Assembly: GCA_004134985.1 (NCBI GenBank)
Contig: REGQ01000008.1
Location: 124,001-188,000, forward strand
DNA length: 64,000 nucleotides
Reading direction: 5' to 3'
Origin: Paenibacillaceae bacterium
GTDB lineage: Bacteria; Bacillota; Bacilli; Paenibacillales; Paenibacillaceae
How positions within the stretch are numbered: position 1 is the first letter of the stretch; the number at the start of each line of letters is the position of its first letter. Shown here piece after piece: positions 27,138 through 35,944 of the stretch. The notes beneath the pieces were generated by a model. It saw only the letters and a list, made by a program, of their open reading frames with translations. It had not been told where the DNA came from and did no database searches. Both the position numbers and the translations under genes were made by a program.

Positions 27138-27204
27138 AATTAAAACCGATGCGTGAAGCCAACTAAAACCGATGCTTGAAGCCAACTAAATTAAAACCGA
27201 TGGA
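27126..27204 (+). repeat. short tandem repeat from the gene 3' end
   Basis: The last codons and stop of the preceding gene (GAAGCCAACTAA) recur twice more in the short gap: units begin at 27126, 27155 and 27178, each GAAGCCAACTAAA...ACCGATG, 23 to 29 bp long. Each copy carries the stop codon. The ribosome binding site of the next gene (GGATGGAGTGATCTG) comes right after. Confidence 0.85.
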
Positions 27205-27219
27205 TGGAGTGATCTGACG

Positions 27220-28854
27220 ATGAGTTTAGAAACGGTAATCGATGCCGAATTCGGCTGGTATATGCCTACACGGGGAGACGGCCCGTACATTGGCGTCAAT
27301 TCCGAGCGGGTTGTCGATACCCCTTATATGATCAAAGTTGCCCAGGCCGTTGAAAATGCAGGCTACACCTTCGCACTCATTCCTACGGGGGGCACCTGCA
27401 CTGACGCCTGGATTATGGGTGCGACCCTGGCGGCGCACACCAAAGTGTTCAAACCGCTGGTGGCGATGCGTCCAGGACTCATTGCCCCGGCACTTGCTGC
27501 CCGGATGGGTGCGACGCTCGATGAAGTAACCGGCGGGCGGGCGCTGATCAACATTGTAACAGGGAGCTCCCCCGAAGATATGAAAGCGATGGGCGACCCG
27601 CTTGCTTTCGACAAGGAAGCCCGCTATGAGCGGACACTTGAATACATTCGCATCGTGCGTGAATTATGGGTGCGCTCGCATGGCGCCGAAGGACGGCGTC
27701 TGCTGGCAGGCGGCAATCTGGCGGCAGGCAATCCGGAGGAAGATACAGAGACGTTTGATTTTGCGGGCAAGCACTTTACCATTGAAGGCGGCAAGAGCTA
27801 TCCACCGCCTGTGCAGCACCCTCATCCGCCGTTCTACTTCGGCGGGAGTTCGCCGGAAGCCAAGAAAACCGCCGCCGCAATCGCCGATGTGTACTTGATG
27901 TGGGCGGAACCGCTCGAATGGATTAAAGAACAAATCGCCGAGGTTGAATTTCATCGAAGCGAGTTGAAGCGCACGGAGGGAACGGATCGGTCCATCCGTT
28001 ACGGCCTGCGGGCACAGGTCGTCATACGCGATACCGAGGAGGAAGCATGGGCAGCAGCCAAACGGATCGTCAGCAAAGTCGATCAGGAAACGGTCAATGC
28101 TACCGAAATTCAATTCTCCGGTTCGCAATCTGCCGGACAGCAGCGCCAAAACGAGGTAAGGGCGCTTGCCAAAGCCAATGACTATGTAATTGGCCCCAAC
28201 TTCTGGGCCGGGCTGTCCGCCATCCGCGGAGGCGGGGCGATGGCTTTCGTCGGCACGCCGGAGCAGGTGGCTGATCGGTTGATTGAATATGTGGACATCG
28301 GCATCTCTTCCTTTATCCTTTCCGGTTATCCGAACCTGGAGGAAGCGACCACCTCCGGCACAAAGCTGCTGCCGGTCGTCAAGCGCAAGCTGGCTGAGCG
28401 CGCTAAGGCGCTGCAAGAGCGCAGCTTGCACGAGCAGGCAACGGTACAGGCGCAAGAAGTGGCGTCGGCACAGGAACTAGCGACAGAACATCTTCAAGCA
28501 GGTGCCCAGGAGCAGGGGCGCGTGACGGTCCACGAGCAGGCGGAGACGGAGGCGCAGGAACGAGCGACAGAACATGCGCAAACAAGTGCCCAGGAGCAGG
28601 GGCATGGGACGGTGCACGAGCAGGCGGAGACGGAGGCGCAGGAACTAGCGACAGAACATCTGCAAGCAGGTGCCCAGGAGCAGGGGCATGGGACGGTGCA
28701 CGAGCAGGCGGAGACGGAGGCACAGGGGCAGGAACGAGCGACAGAACATCTGCAAGCAGGTGCCCCGGAGCTGGGGCATGGGACGGTGCGCGAGCAGGCG
28801 GAGGCGCAGGGGCAGACGCAAGAGACGCAAGGGCAACTGGTTCAGCGCCAATGA
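27220..28854 (+). CDS. LLM-class flavin monooxygenase, SsuD-like, with a repetitive C-terminal tail
   Basis: Residues 1-395 form an FMNH2-dependent sulfonate-monooxygenase-like TIM barrel related to SsuD (FGWYMPTRGDGPYIG, GGRALINIVTGSSPED, PHPPFYFGGSSPEAK, SSFILSGYPNLEEA). Such enzymes desulfonate alkanesulfonates; SmoC, a member of the same family, acts on sulfoquinovose. The exact substrate here is open. After LAERAKALQERS the protein continues about 145 residues in an Ala/Gln/Glu-rich tail of four 28-30-residue repeats (ATEHLQAGAQEQGHGTVHEQ), unlike any known SsuD. The gene overlaps the FAD oxidoreductase start by 4 bp. Reduced flavin must come from a partner, perhaps the nitroreductase at 39.5 kb. 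Confidence 0.87.
   Translation: MSLETVIDAEFGWYMPTRGDGPYIGVNSERVVDTPYMIKVAQAVENAGYTFALIPTGGTCTDAWIMGATLAAHTKVFKPLVAMRPGLIAPALAARMGATLDEVTGGRALINIVTGSSPEDMKAMGDPLAFDKEARYERTLEYIRIVRELWVRSHGAEGRRLLAGGNLAAGNPEEDTETFDFAGKHFTIEGGKSYPPPVQHPHPPFYFGGSSPEAKKTAAAIADVYLMWAEPLEWIKEQIAEVEFHRSELKRTEGTDRSIRYGLRAQVVIRDTEEEAWAAAKRIVSKVDQETVNATEIQFSGSQSAGQQRQNEVRALAKANDYVIGPNFWAGLSAIRGGGAMAFVGTPEQVADRLIEYVDIGISSFILSGYPNLEEATTSGTKLLPVVKRKLAERAKALQERSLHEQATVQAQEVASAQELATEHLQAGAQEQGRVTVHEQAETEAQERATEHAQTSAQEQGHGTVHEQAETEAQELATEHLQAGAQEQGHGTVHEQAETEAQGQERATEHLQAGAPELGHGTVREQAEAQGQTQETQGQLVQRQ
28479..28812 (+). repeat. in-frame 84-90-bp minisatellite in the monooxygenase tail
   Basis: Four units of 84, 84, 90 and about 80 bp begin with GCGACAGAACAT and encode ATEH(L/A)Q..AQEQG...HEQAETEAQ. 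Period lengths stay multiples of three, so the frame is kept to the stop. The DNA units are nearly identical, pointing to recent expansion. Confidence 0.9.
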
Positions 28855-29984
28855 TGGATGTCATCATTATCGGCGCAGGGCCTTACGGCATCTCATTGGC
28901 AGCCCACGCTCAGGCCCACGGTCTGTCCTATCGGCTGTTCGGCAACCCGATGCATTTCTGGAAAGACCGCATGCCGCAAAATATGTTCATCCGCACGAAC
29001 CCGGCCTATGTCAATCTGTCGGATGCTGCGGGCAGCTACACGCTGGAGCGATTCGCGGTCGAGACCGGAACCGCGCTCACCCATCCGCTCCCGCGTCCGA
29101 TTTTCGTCCGCTATGCGCTATGGTTCGCAGAGCAAACGAAGATTGCCTTCACCCGCGATTCCGTCGCATGGGTGAAGCACCGTCAGGGCGGCGACGGCTA
29201 CGAAGTGCGAAGCGTGAGCGGTGAGCTGTATACGGCGCGCAACGTGATCGTCGCGACCGGCCTGCAGCACTTCGAGTATATCCCCGAAGTGCTGCGGCAT
29301 TTGCCGCCGTCCATGGTGTCGCATCCGATCGGCTATGCCGACTACAGCGGCTTTGGCGGTCAGCGCGTCGCCGTCATCGGCAGCGGCCAGAGCAGTTGGG
29401 AAGCTGCCGCCATGCTCCAGTTGGCAGGCAGCGATGTCGAGCTGCTGTATCGGCGCGAGGAGCCCAATTACAGCGGAGCGGACAATTTTACCTCGGGCAA
29501 TACGCTAATTGAGTTGGCCAACACCTTCTACGAACTGCCGCAAGCGCAGAAGCAGGAACGTTGGCAAAAACCATCGGGCAGCATCGCCGCCTTCCTCCGT
29601 CCCTACGTGGATGGCAAGGTGAAGCAAACCGGCAGCGTAGAGATCCGGCAGGCAGGCGAAACTGCGGATCAGCGTCTTCGGTTGCAGCTCTCGGACGGTT
29701 CAGAGCGAATTGTCAATCATGTCATTGCCGCCACTGGCTATTTGATTGACATTGGCAAGCTGCCGTTCCTGCATCCCGAACTGCTCAATACGCTTGTTCG
29801 GGAGCACTCCGGCTATGGCATCTTCCCGCAGCTTGATCGCAGCTTCGAGAGCAGCTTGCCCGGCCTTTACTTCGCCGGACCGCTGGCTTCGCACAGCCAT
29901 GGCCCAGGCCACCGCTTTATTGCCGGGCTGCACAAAGCGTGCTCCGCGATCATTCCGCAGCTTGCCTACAATAGTACGGTATAG
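28851..29984 (+). CDS. FAD-dependent NAD(P)-binding oxidoreductase
   Basis: A 377-residue flavoprotein of the monooxygenase/thioredoxin-reductase-like group. The FAD dinucleotide motif is at the N-terminus (VIIIGAGPYGISLA, residues 4-17), a second nucleotide-binding motif is GSGQSSWEAA (about 177-186), and ATGY and YFAGP lie near the C-terminus. It overlaps the preceding monooxygenase gene by ATGA, so both are translationally coupled. It could oxidise a product of the monooxygenases or transfer electrons to them, but the reaction is not known. No terminator with a T run was seen directly after it. Confidence 0.82.
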   Translation: MMDVIIIGAGPYGISLAAHAQAHGLSYRLFGNPMHFWKDRMPQNMFIRTNPAYVNLSDAAGSYTLERFAVETGTALTHPLPRPIFVRYALWFAEQTKIAFTRDSVAWVKHRQGGDGYEVRSVSGELYTARNVIVATGLQHFEYIPEVLRHLPPSMVSHPIGYADYSGFGGQRVAVIGSGQSSWEAAAMLQLAGSDVELLYRREEPNYSGADNFTSGNTLIELANTFYELPQAQKQERWQKPSGSIAAFLRPYVDGKVKQTGSVEIRQAGETADQRLRLQLSDGSERIVNHVIAATGYLIDIGKLPFLHPELLNTLVREHSGYGIFPQLDRSFESSLPGLYFAGPLASHSHGPGHRFIAGLHKACSAIIPQLAYNSTV

Positions 29985-30326
29985 CAGTGAGTATAGAATT
30001 GAATGTAGCAATTTCGCAGCATACTGTGTAAGTGCAACAGATGGTGCTGCGTAGCATATCGCAATGTTTATAGCAATGCATTTATCACTGCATTCAGCAC
30101 TGGGCACGTACTGCCCATAGTAGCCACTCAAGTAATAGAGCCGCCTTGGCGTTGAGCCGCATACCTGTCGGAGTCGAGCGGACAGAGAATCCGCTATTTG
30201 TGACAAAAAGCAGGTTTTGGCAAGTTTCGCGGACACTGGGAGGCTGTCGATTAATTGTTCATAACTTTTTTTCTAGCCTGAAAACGCCTCTCAGATCGAA
30301 TTTTTACCACCAGTAATATTATTTGA
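29985..30326. other. intergenic, no gene recognised
   Basis: No convincing coding frame is present. A small hairpin TGGGCA-CGTAC-TGCCCA lies near 30101-30118, and GAGCGGACAGAGAATCCGC near 30175 looks like a short inverted repeat (GCGGA...TCCGC). The stretch leads into the dispersed repeat copy B. Confidence 0.5.
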
Positions 30327-30703
30327 GAAATAAATCGATCTGAGAGTCTTCTATATAAGTTGAACGAAAGAAGTGTCATAGGGGATAAATTGTTGTATTT
30401 TGTACAACATTTCCAGACGTAGGAGCCGATTCTGGTGAAATTATTGTAAAATATACAACAATTCTCAAAACAATTGACTTTTACAGCTAAAATATTGTAG
30501 TTTTTACAACAATTTTACTTTTGTCACGGGCGTTTGATTGTTGTGGTTGGCTGCCAACACATATCACTCCACGCGCTGTGCGACACGCGATAAAACACAA
30601 AATTTGTTCCCTTCTCTGTCCCCTTGCGATATTCAATCGTTCAACTTCTATAGAGGATCAAAAACGCCAAGATTAAAACGGTCCACAATGAATCGACACG
30701 CTC
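30327..30703. repeat. dispersed intergenic repeat, copy B, with MITE-like inner element
   Basis: This region matches 1018-1303 on both sides but carries about 106 extra bp at 30551-30656. An inner segment, 30351-30653, is bounded by near-perfect 16-bp inverted ends: CTATATAAGTTGAACG on the left and CGTTCAACTTCTATAG on the right (15 of 16 positions pair). Inside are three hairpins of the TTGTTGTA...TACAACAA type, beginning near 30390. It looks like a non-autonomous mobile element without a transposase. Confidence 0.8.
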
Positions 30704-30786
30704 ACTGGTTCCGTTAATGCTCCAAATGAGGCCCGTTTTAGGCGGTTTTTCTAAAAATAACGGAACGTCTGACCGCGCCGGCACGC

Positions 30787-30830
30787 AAAAAAACCATCAG
30801 CCCGCGCTCCGAAAGCGGTTGATGGTTTTT
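30787..30830. terminator. bidirectional terminator
   Basis: AAAAAAACCATCA and TGATGGTTTTT flank a loop with an inner GCGCTCCGAAAGCG stem. It has A and T runs on both sides, so it could end transcripts from either direction, including the GH4 operon on the minus strand after its repeat-rich tail. Confidence 0.8.
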
Positions 30831-30970
30831 CTTGTAAGGTCTATGCTTGTCGTTCGCAAAACATACAGCAACGACGTTGTCACCTGTTTTCTGCAACACG
30901 CGCAGCTCCCAGCGCGCGGTGGGGCGATACTTTTTGGCAGTCAACCACACGAAAGAAGCAGAAGTTGCAC

Positions 30971-31084
30971 AGCTGCGAGCTTGCGTGCCTACGAGCACGC
31001 GAGCCTACAAACCTCCGAGCTTACGTGCCTGCGTGCCCGCGAGCTTGCGAGCCTACGAGCCTGCAAGCCCGCAACCGCCGAGCC
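30971..31084. repeat. low-complexity GAGCCTACGAGC-type tandem repeat
   Basis: About 114 bp of degenerate units close to GCGAGCTTGCGTGCCTAC occur just beyond the 3' end of the GH4 gene (stop at 31119). Open frames across it read as Arg/Ala/Cys/Leu repeats and are not believable proteins. Confidence 0.8.
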
Positions 31085-31118
31085 GCGTCTCCCCCATTGC
31101 CTGGGTTTAATGCGTTTG

Positions 31119-32510
31119 TTATAGCTCCCAGCCCGGCAAATAGCTTTTCGTATTGTGCAGCATGCGCTCAAACAACTCGGCAGCCTTGGCCTCGGATAAC
31201 TGAACGAGCGGATCATTGCTGAATGCTTTGAATGCCAATTCCTTATCCTTGTTCAGCGCAGCCTGCAAGGTCAGCTCCTGGTTGGCAACATGCCGCATCA
31301 CGAGTGTCTGCACATCATTGGGAAGCTGTCCGGCAACGACCGGCTTCACGCTGTCATAGCCGAATACGGCGTTCGTTTCCACGACCGCTCCGGTAGGAAA
31401 GCCTTGCAATTGACCACGGTTTGGCAGGTTGACATTAGAGGTCAGCTCTCCCATGCCGAGCACTGCTTTGATCATGTCGATCCCCTCTTCGCCGGTAGCC
31501 TTCAACACGAACGGCTCCTCGCCGGAAGCGAGACGCTGGCCTTTCGCGTACAGCTCATCACGATTCTTCTTCCGCCAATCGACCGTCGTCAGACTGAACT
31601 TCCAGTTCCGTACAGTCTCCGGATCGCGCAAATAGCTGTCCCCTGACATAAATTCCGCTAGATGCCTGTCGCCCGCTGCGGCGATTAGGCCGTATTTCTG
31701 AAACAGATCGAACTTGACGCGCTGTGCGGACGAGAAATGATCATTCATCCAATGTCCGGTGTCGTTATTCTCGAACCCTGCCGCATAATGCTCCGCCACA
31801 AAATCCCGGTAAAGCGGGAACAAATCAGTCCCCTGGTAAGATGCCTGATCAAGCCATGTAAAATGGTTAATGCCTAGCACATTGACTTTAATCTCACGGC
31901 GGTCGATGAAATCAACCCCCAGTTTTCTTTCCATCATCGAGGCCAGCAACTGCTGTGTGCCGAACACTTCATGACAGCAGCCGATCGCCTTCACTTCAGG
32001 AAACACCTCATACAAAGTGCGCGTGCAGAGCGTCATCGGATTCGTGTAGTTGATCACCCATGCTTGCGGAGCGTACTGACGCAGCGCCTGCGCGATCTCC
32101 ACATAGAGCGGGATTGTGCGCAGCGCACGCACGATTCCGCCCGGACCAACCGTATCGCCGACAGCCTGATAAATGCCGTATTCCTCTGGCAAATGTACAT
32201 CCGATGCCATCTCGTCAAATGTTCCAGGCAAGATCGAGATGATGACAATGTCCGCACCCTGAAGTGCATCGCGCAGCCCAGGATGCGCTTCATAACGCCA
32301 TTTGCCCACCACATCGGCCCGCTCTGACAGCTTGTTGCCGATGATTGCGTTCTGTGCGGCAGCATCATGATTGATATCGTATAATCGGACCGTTCCCGAA
32401 AGCTGCGGCTCCATCGCCAAGTCGCTCATTAACCCCCAAGCCCAGCCTCTGGAGCCGCCTCCGATATATGCAATCTGAACATCCTTGCCCAACTGTTCCG
32501 TCGATTTCAT
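31119..32510 (-). CDS. lplD: alpha-galacturonidase, GH4 family (LplD-like)
   Basis: GH4 enzymes use NAD+ and a divalent metal to hydrolyse glycosides by an oxidation-elimination route. The 463-residue protein shows the N-terminal NAD loop IAYIGGGSRGWAWGLMSDL, the conserved NYTNPM (about 160), the metal site GCCHEVFG (about 180) and GINHFTW (about 220). The match to Bacillus LplD, an alpha-galacturonidase, is close over IAYIGGGS.GWA..LMSDL and GDTVGPGGI. The ATG at 32510 follows GGGGAGGAAGAAA; an ATG 15 bp earlier would place the ribosome binding site inside the gene. It ends an operon of binding protein and two permeases like lplABCD, so it should degrade imported galacturonides from pectin. 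Confidence 0.88.
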   Translation of the reverse strand: MKSTEQLGKDVQIAYIGGGSRGWAWGLMSDLAMEPQLSGTVRLYDINHDAAAQNAIIGNKLSERADVVGKWRYEAHPGLRDALQGADIVIISILPGTFDEMASDVHLPEEYGIYQAVGDTVGPGGIVRALRTIPLYVEIAQALRQYAPQAWVINYTNPMTLCTRTLYEVFPEVKAIGCCHEVFGTQQLLASMMERKLGVDFIDRREIKVNVLGINHFTWLDQASYQGTDLFPLYRDFVAEHYAAGFENNDTGHWMNDHFSSAQRVKFDLFQKYGLIAAAGDRHLAEFMSGDSYLRDPETVRNWKFSLTTVDWRKKNRDELYAKGQRLASGEEPFVLKATGEEGIDMIKAVLGMGELTSNVNLPNRGQLQGFPTGAVVETNAVFGYDSVKPVVAGQLPNDVQTLVMRHVANQELTLQAALNKDKELAFKAFSNDPLVQLSEAKAAELFERMLHNTKSYLPGWEL

Positions 32511-32557
32511 TTTCTTCCTCCCCATTGTCTATTTGTCTGGTTTGCAGCCATGCCGCT

Positions 32558-33403
32558 TTAGCCCTTCAATCCTGTCGTGGAGATGCCCTCAACAAAATAC
32601 TTTTGTGCCAAGAAAAAGAGCAGCACACATGGCACGATGCTGATGACGGACATCGCCAGCACCTGGTTCCAGGAAACCACGGAAGAGGTGTCGAGCGTCA
32701 TCCGCAATCCGAGCGATACGGTATATTTTTTGACACTGCTTATATAAATAATCGAATTAAAGAAATCGTTCCATGTCCACATGAATTGAAAAATCCCGAC
32801 CGAAAAAATCGCCGGCTTGCAGAGCGGCAGTAGAATGCGCATCAAAATCGTAAACGAATTGCATCCGTCGATTTTCGCAGACTCGTCCAGCTCACGAGGT
32901 AGTCCTCTAAAAAATTGCACAAGCATATAGATGAAGAAGGCCGATGTCGCAAAAGCCGCAGGCATAATAAAGGGCAAATACGTATCCAGCCAGCCAAGTT
33001 TGTTAAATAAAATGTAACGCGGAATCAAAACCGATGAATCTGGCAGCATCAGCGTGGCCATCATCAGTGAGAACAGAAATGTTTGCAGCGGAAAACGAAA
33101 TCTCGAAAATCCATAAGCGACAATGACACTGGAAACGATCGTAAATATCACCGTCGGCACAACTAAGATGAAGGTATTAACAAAAAAGTCCTGAAATCCA
33201 TATTGACCCGTTCCTGCCCAACCCTTGGCATACGAATCCCACACATAATTTCCTGTAAACAGACTGCTGGAGCCGAATATATCCTTGTTTGTTTTGAAGG
33301 AAGAGACGAACAGCCAGATAAGCGGGTAGACCATGACAAAACCAAGAGCGGAAAGCAGCGCATAGGAACCCCATTTGTTGGAGCGAAGCCGAGTTATGAT
33401 CAT
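32558..33403 (-). CDS. lplC: carbohydrate ABC transporter permease, LplC/MalG type
   Basis: A 281-residue permease with six predicted helices, the first at SYALLSALGFVMVYPLIWLF, and the EAA loop DESAKIDGCNSFTILMRILLP. It overlaps its MalF-type partner by 4 bp and precedes the GH4 gene. The ATPase is not encoded nearby; a shared MsmX-type ATPase such as that at 24309-25418 is the probable partner. Confidence 0.85.
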   Translation of the reverse strand: MIITRLRSNKWGSYALLSALGFVMVYPLIWLFVSSFKTNKDIFGSSSLFTGNYVWDSYAKGWAGTGQYGFQDFFVNTFILVVPTVIFTIVSSVIVAYGFSRFRFPLQTFLFSLMMATLMLPDSSVLIPRYILFNKLGWLDTYLPFIMPAAFATSAFFIYMLVQFFRGLPRELDESAKIDGCNSFTILMRILLPLCKPAIFSVGIFQFMWTWNDFFNSIIYISSVKKYTVSLGLRMTLDTSSVVSWNQVLAMSVISIVPCVLLFFLAQKYFVEGISTTGLKG

Positions 33404-34296
33404 TTGCCCTTCCCTCCGTCTTCGTAGTAAACCCAGCGGTTTGAACTCTTAAAGATGACTGCGGTTACTGCCATAATAATAACGAATAAGATCCATGAAA
33501 GTGCTGACGCATATCCCATTTTGAAAAAGCTGAAGGCTTCTTCATAGAGTTTGAGCGCATATAAATAGGTTGATTTCATCGGTCCGCCGTTCGTAATAAC
33601 GAAGGCGCCAGTAAAATCCTGAAATGCATTGACAAGCTGCATAATCAGGTTGAACAATACAATTGGCGTCAGCATCGGCACTGTAATGGTGAAGAACATC
33701 CGTGTTTTCGATGCGCCGTCAATCGATCCGGCTTCATATAAGTCATTCGGAATTTGCTTCAGCCCGGCCAGGAACAGCACCATCGAAGATCCGAACTGCC
33801 ATACAGACAGCAGACCAAGCGTGTACAACGCCACATCCGGACTGCCCAGCCAATCGACTGCCGGGATGCCAATGCGCCCGAGCATACTGTTCACTACGCC
33901 TTCCTTCATGAACAGAAAACGCCACAGTACCGAAATCGCCACACTCCCGCCCAGAATGGAAGGCAGATAATAGACAGTCCGGAAAAAATTGATCCCGCGC
34001 AGCTTCGCGCTCAGCAGCAGGGCGACAAACAAAGCGAACGCCAGCTTGACCGGCACAGCCAGAAAAACATAAATGGTCGTTACTTTGAGCGCCTGTGTAA
34101 ACCCTGGGTCATCTGTCAGTATTTTTTTGTAATTGTCCAGGCCTACAAAATTTGGGGTGCTCACCATGTTGAAATCCGTGAACGAATAATAGAAGGACAT
34201 TATAAACGGGTACAATTGAAAAATAAGCAACCCGATGATCCACGGGAGAACATAAAGCAAGCCAATATGTTGATACGTTTTTCTTTTTAATGACAC
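33400..34296 (-). CDS. lplB: carbohydrate ABC transporter permease, LplB/MalF type
   Basis: A 298-residue permease with six predicted helices, beginning at IGLLYVLPWIIGLLIFQLYP, and the EAA loop YEAGSIDGASKTRMFFTITVP. It is coupled to the next permease by a 4-bp overlap and lies about 70 bp after the binding-protein gene. Confidence 0.85.
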   Translation of the reverse strand: MSLKRKTYQHIGLLYVLPWIIGLLIFQLYPFIMSFYYSFTDFNMVSTPNFVGLDNYKKILTDDPGFTQALKVTTIYVFLAVPVKLAFALFVALLLSAKLRGINFFRTVYYLPSILGGSVAISVLWRFLFMKEGVVNSMLGRIGIPAVDWLGSPDVALYTLGLLSVWQFGSSMVLFLAGLKQIPNDLYEAGSIDGASKTRMFFTITVPMLTPIVLFNLIMQLVNAFQDFTGAFVITNGGPMKSTYLYALKLYEEAFSFFKMGYASALSWILFVIIMAVTAVIFKSSNRWVYYEDGGKGK

Positions 34297-34364
34297 GGGC
34301 TCATCAGTTCCTTTCTTCCGGCAATTGTTGCGGACGGGCTGATCACTCGCCCGCCCGCAGCCTA

Positions 34365-35693
34365 TTACTGCCGTCCTTTAAGCTCTTCCAGCTTAGACTC
34401 AAGTGACTTGACCAATTCTTCCGCGCCGCTCTCAGGCGTCAATCTGCCATAAGCGACTTTTTCGATCACATCGGTTACGATTGCCAGTACTTCAGAATTG
34501 GTTGAGAGCGCATTGTCGACCATGCCGGCATTTTCCAGCCCCATCTCGACCGCTCTTGTAATCGTTGGATCAATCTTCCCTGCTTCTACCGCCGCTTTCT
34601 GGGCGTGAGACGATGCCGGAACCGAGCGTACATCGCCGAGCAGGGCCGCAGCCTCTCCGTCATTCATTAGCCAGTTAAGAAACTTGACCGCTTCCTCCGG
34701 ATGCTTCGACTTGCTGCTGACTGCGAATAATTGCGAAGGACGCACGAGCACCGCTGTATCCTTGGCATCCTTGTCGATGACCGGCAGCGCTGTCGTCACC
34801 TCGGAGCCTTCCGGCAATACATTGCGCAGCGAAATCAGCGTGCTGCTCATCGCGGAAATCATCGGAATATCTTCATTAATCCATTTCAGATTTTGCTCTG
34901 TCTTTCCGTAGAACAAATCGGCTTCCCCGAGCGGCTGGTATACGCCGTCTTTCATCGATTTGTCCATCCATGAGAGAGCGCTTTCCGCATCTTCCTGTGT
35001 AAAGCCCAATGTGTAATCTTCTTTAATCCACTGGGAACCCGTACGCTGTTTCAGCATGTTGGTCAAATCCATAATCAGCATCCCATGATCTGCGAACAAC
35101 AGATGCTTGGAGTTATCGGCAGCATGAAGCTTTTTGCCTTCCTCATAGATCGTATCCCAATCCCATTGAATGTCTGTCGGAATGCCGAGGCGCTCGGCTG
35201 CCGTCTTGTTAATGACCATCGCATACGCGTTCACTCCGGTTGGCAAAGCAACCAACTTGTCATTATATACACTGAAGTTGTTCAAAAAGTCATCGTCAAA
35301 TCCGTCAAGCGACAGTCCTGACTGGTTGCGCAAATCAAGGAAGTTATCGCTGCGCGTCAATTCCTTCATCCACGGAACGTCTAGCTGCATAATGTCGGCT
35401 GAAGTTACGCTTGTCAGCTGTGTTTTCACCTTTTGCTCATAACCGTCGTAGCCTTGATATTCCGCTTCGATCTTAACGTTCGGCTCGATCTCCTTGTACG
35501 CATCAATCGCCGCCAACGTCGCCTCATGCCGTTCCTGGCCACCCCACCAGCTAAAGCGGAGTGTCACCTGATCACCCTTTTTGCCTGTATCTGTGCTGCC
35601 CTCCGTTCCGCTTCCCGAAGAACAACCGGTAATGAGCATTACGGATGCAATAACGAATAACATGCCTTTTACCCACTTCTTTTGTCGTTTCAT
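34365..35693 (-). CDS. carbohydrate ABC transporter substrate-binding lipoprotein
   Basis: A 442-residue family 1 binding lipoprotein with Cys24 in VMLITGCSS and the mature start VTLRFSWWGGQERHEATL. The ATG at 35693 follows AAGGGGGAG, and the frame upstream to 35729 adds only charged residues before the signal peptide, so I start at 35693. It leads an operon with two permeases and the GH4 galacturonidase, so galacturonate-containing oligosaccharides are the likely ligands. The divergent YesN/YesM pair probably controls it. Confidence 0.9.
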   Translation of the reverse strand: MKRQKKWVKGMLFVIASVMLITGCSSGSGTEGSTDTGKKGDQVTLRFSWWGGQERHEATLAAIDAYKEIEPNVKIEAEYQGYDGYEQKVKTQLTSVTSADIMQLDVPWMKELTRSDNFLDLRNQSGLSLDGFDDDFLNNFSVYNDKLVALPTGVNAYAMVINKTAAERLGIPTDIQWDWDTIYEEGKKLHAADNSKHLLFADHGMLIMDLTNMLKQRTGSQWIKEDYTLGFTQEDAESALSWMDKSMKDGVYQPLGEADLFYGKTEQNLKWINEDIPMISAMSSTLISLRNVLPEGSEVTTALPVIDKDAKDTAVLVRPSQLFAVSSKSKHPEEAVKFLNWLMNDGEAAALLGDVRSVPASSHAQKAAVEAGKIDPTITRAVEMGLENAGMVDNALSTNSEVLAIVTDVIEKVAYGRLTPESGAEELVKSLESKLEELKGRQ

Positions 35694-35944
35694 TGCTTCT
35701 ATCTCCCCCTTCTTATTGTGAAACCGCATACTCTTTATTATAATTACAGCATTCTCCCTTTATAAGGTCTCTCATCTTAGATTCGCGTATCCTCTTTTAA
35801 GCAAATCTCGGAAAACGTATCTTAATATTAGGATTAGTATCATTATTATCGGGAATTAATTGGACATTGTCGAATTCAATCTAAAACGTTTTCACTAATG
35901 GTATAATAAAAGCATTGCCAGATATTCGAACGAGGTGATATCTT
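35694..35944. promoter_or_regulatory. divergent control region between the lpl-like operon and yesN-type gene
   Basis: The gap is AT-rich and holds the divergent promoters. GTGAAAACGTTTTAG, read on the minus strand near 35882-35896, resembles a catabolite (cre) site but misses two consensus positions. TTGGACATTGTCGAATTCAATC lies nearby with TCGA at its centre. The exact promoter hexamers are not clear to me. Confidence 0.4.

Noticed and set aside
30717-31124. 135-codon open frame after repeat copy B
   Set aside because: It crosses a bidirectional terminator and a low-complexity repeat.
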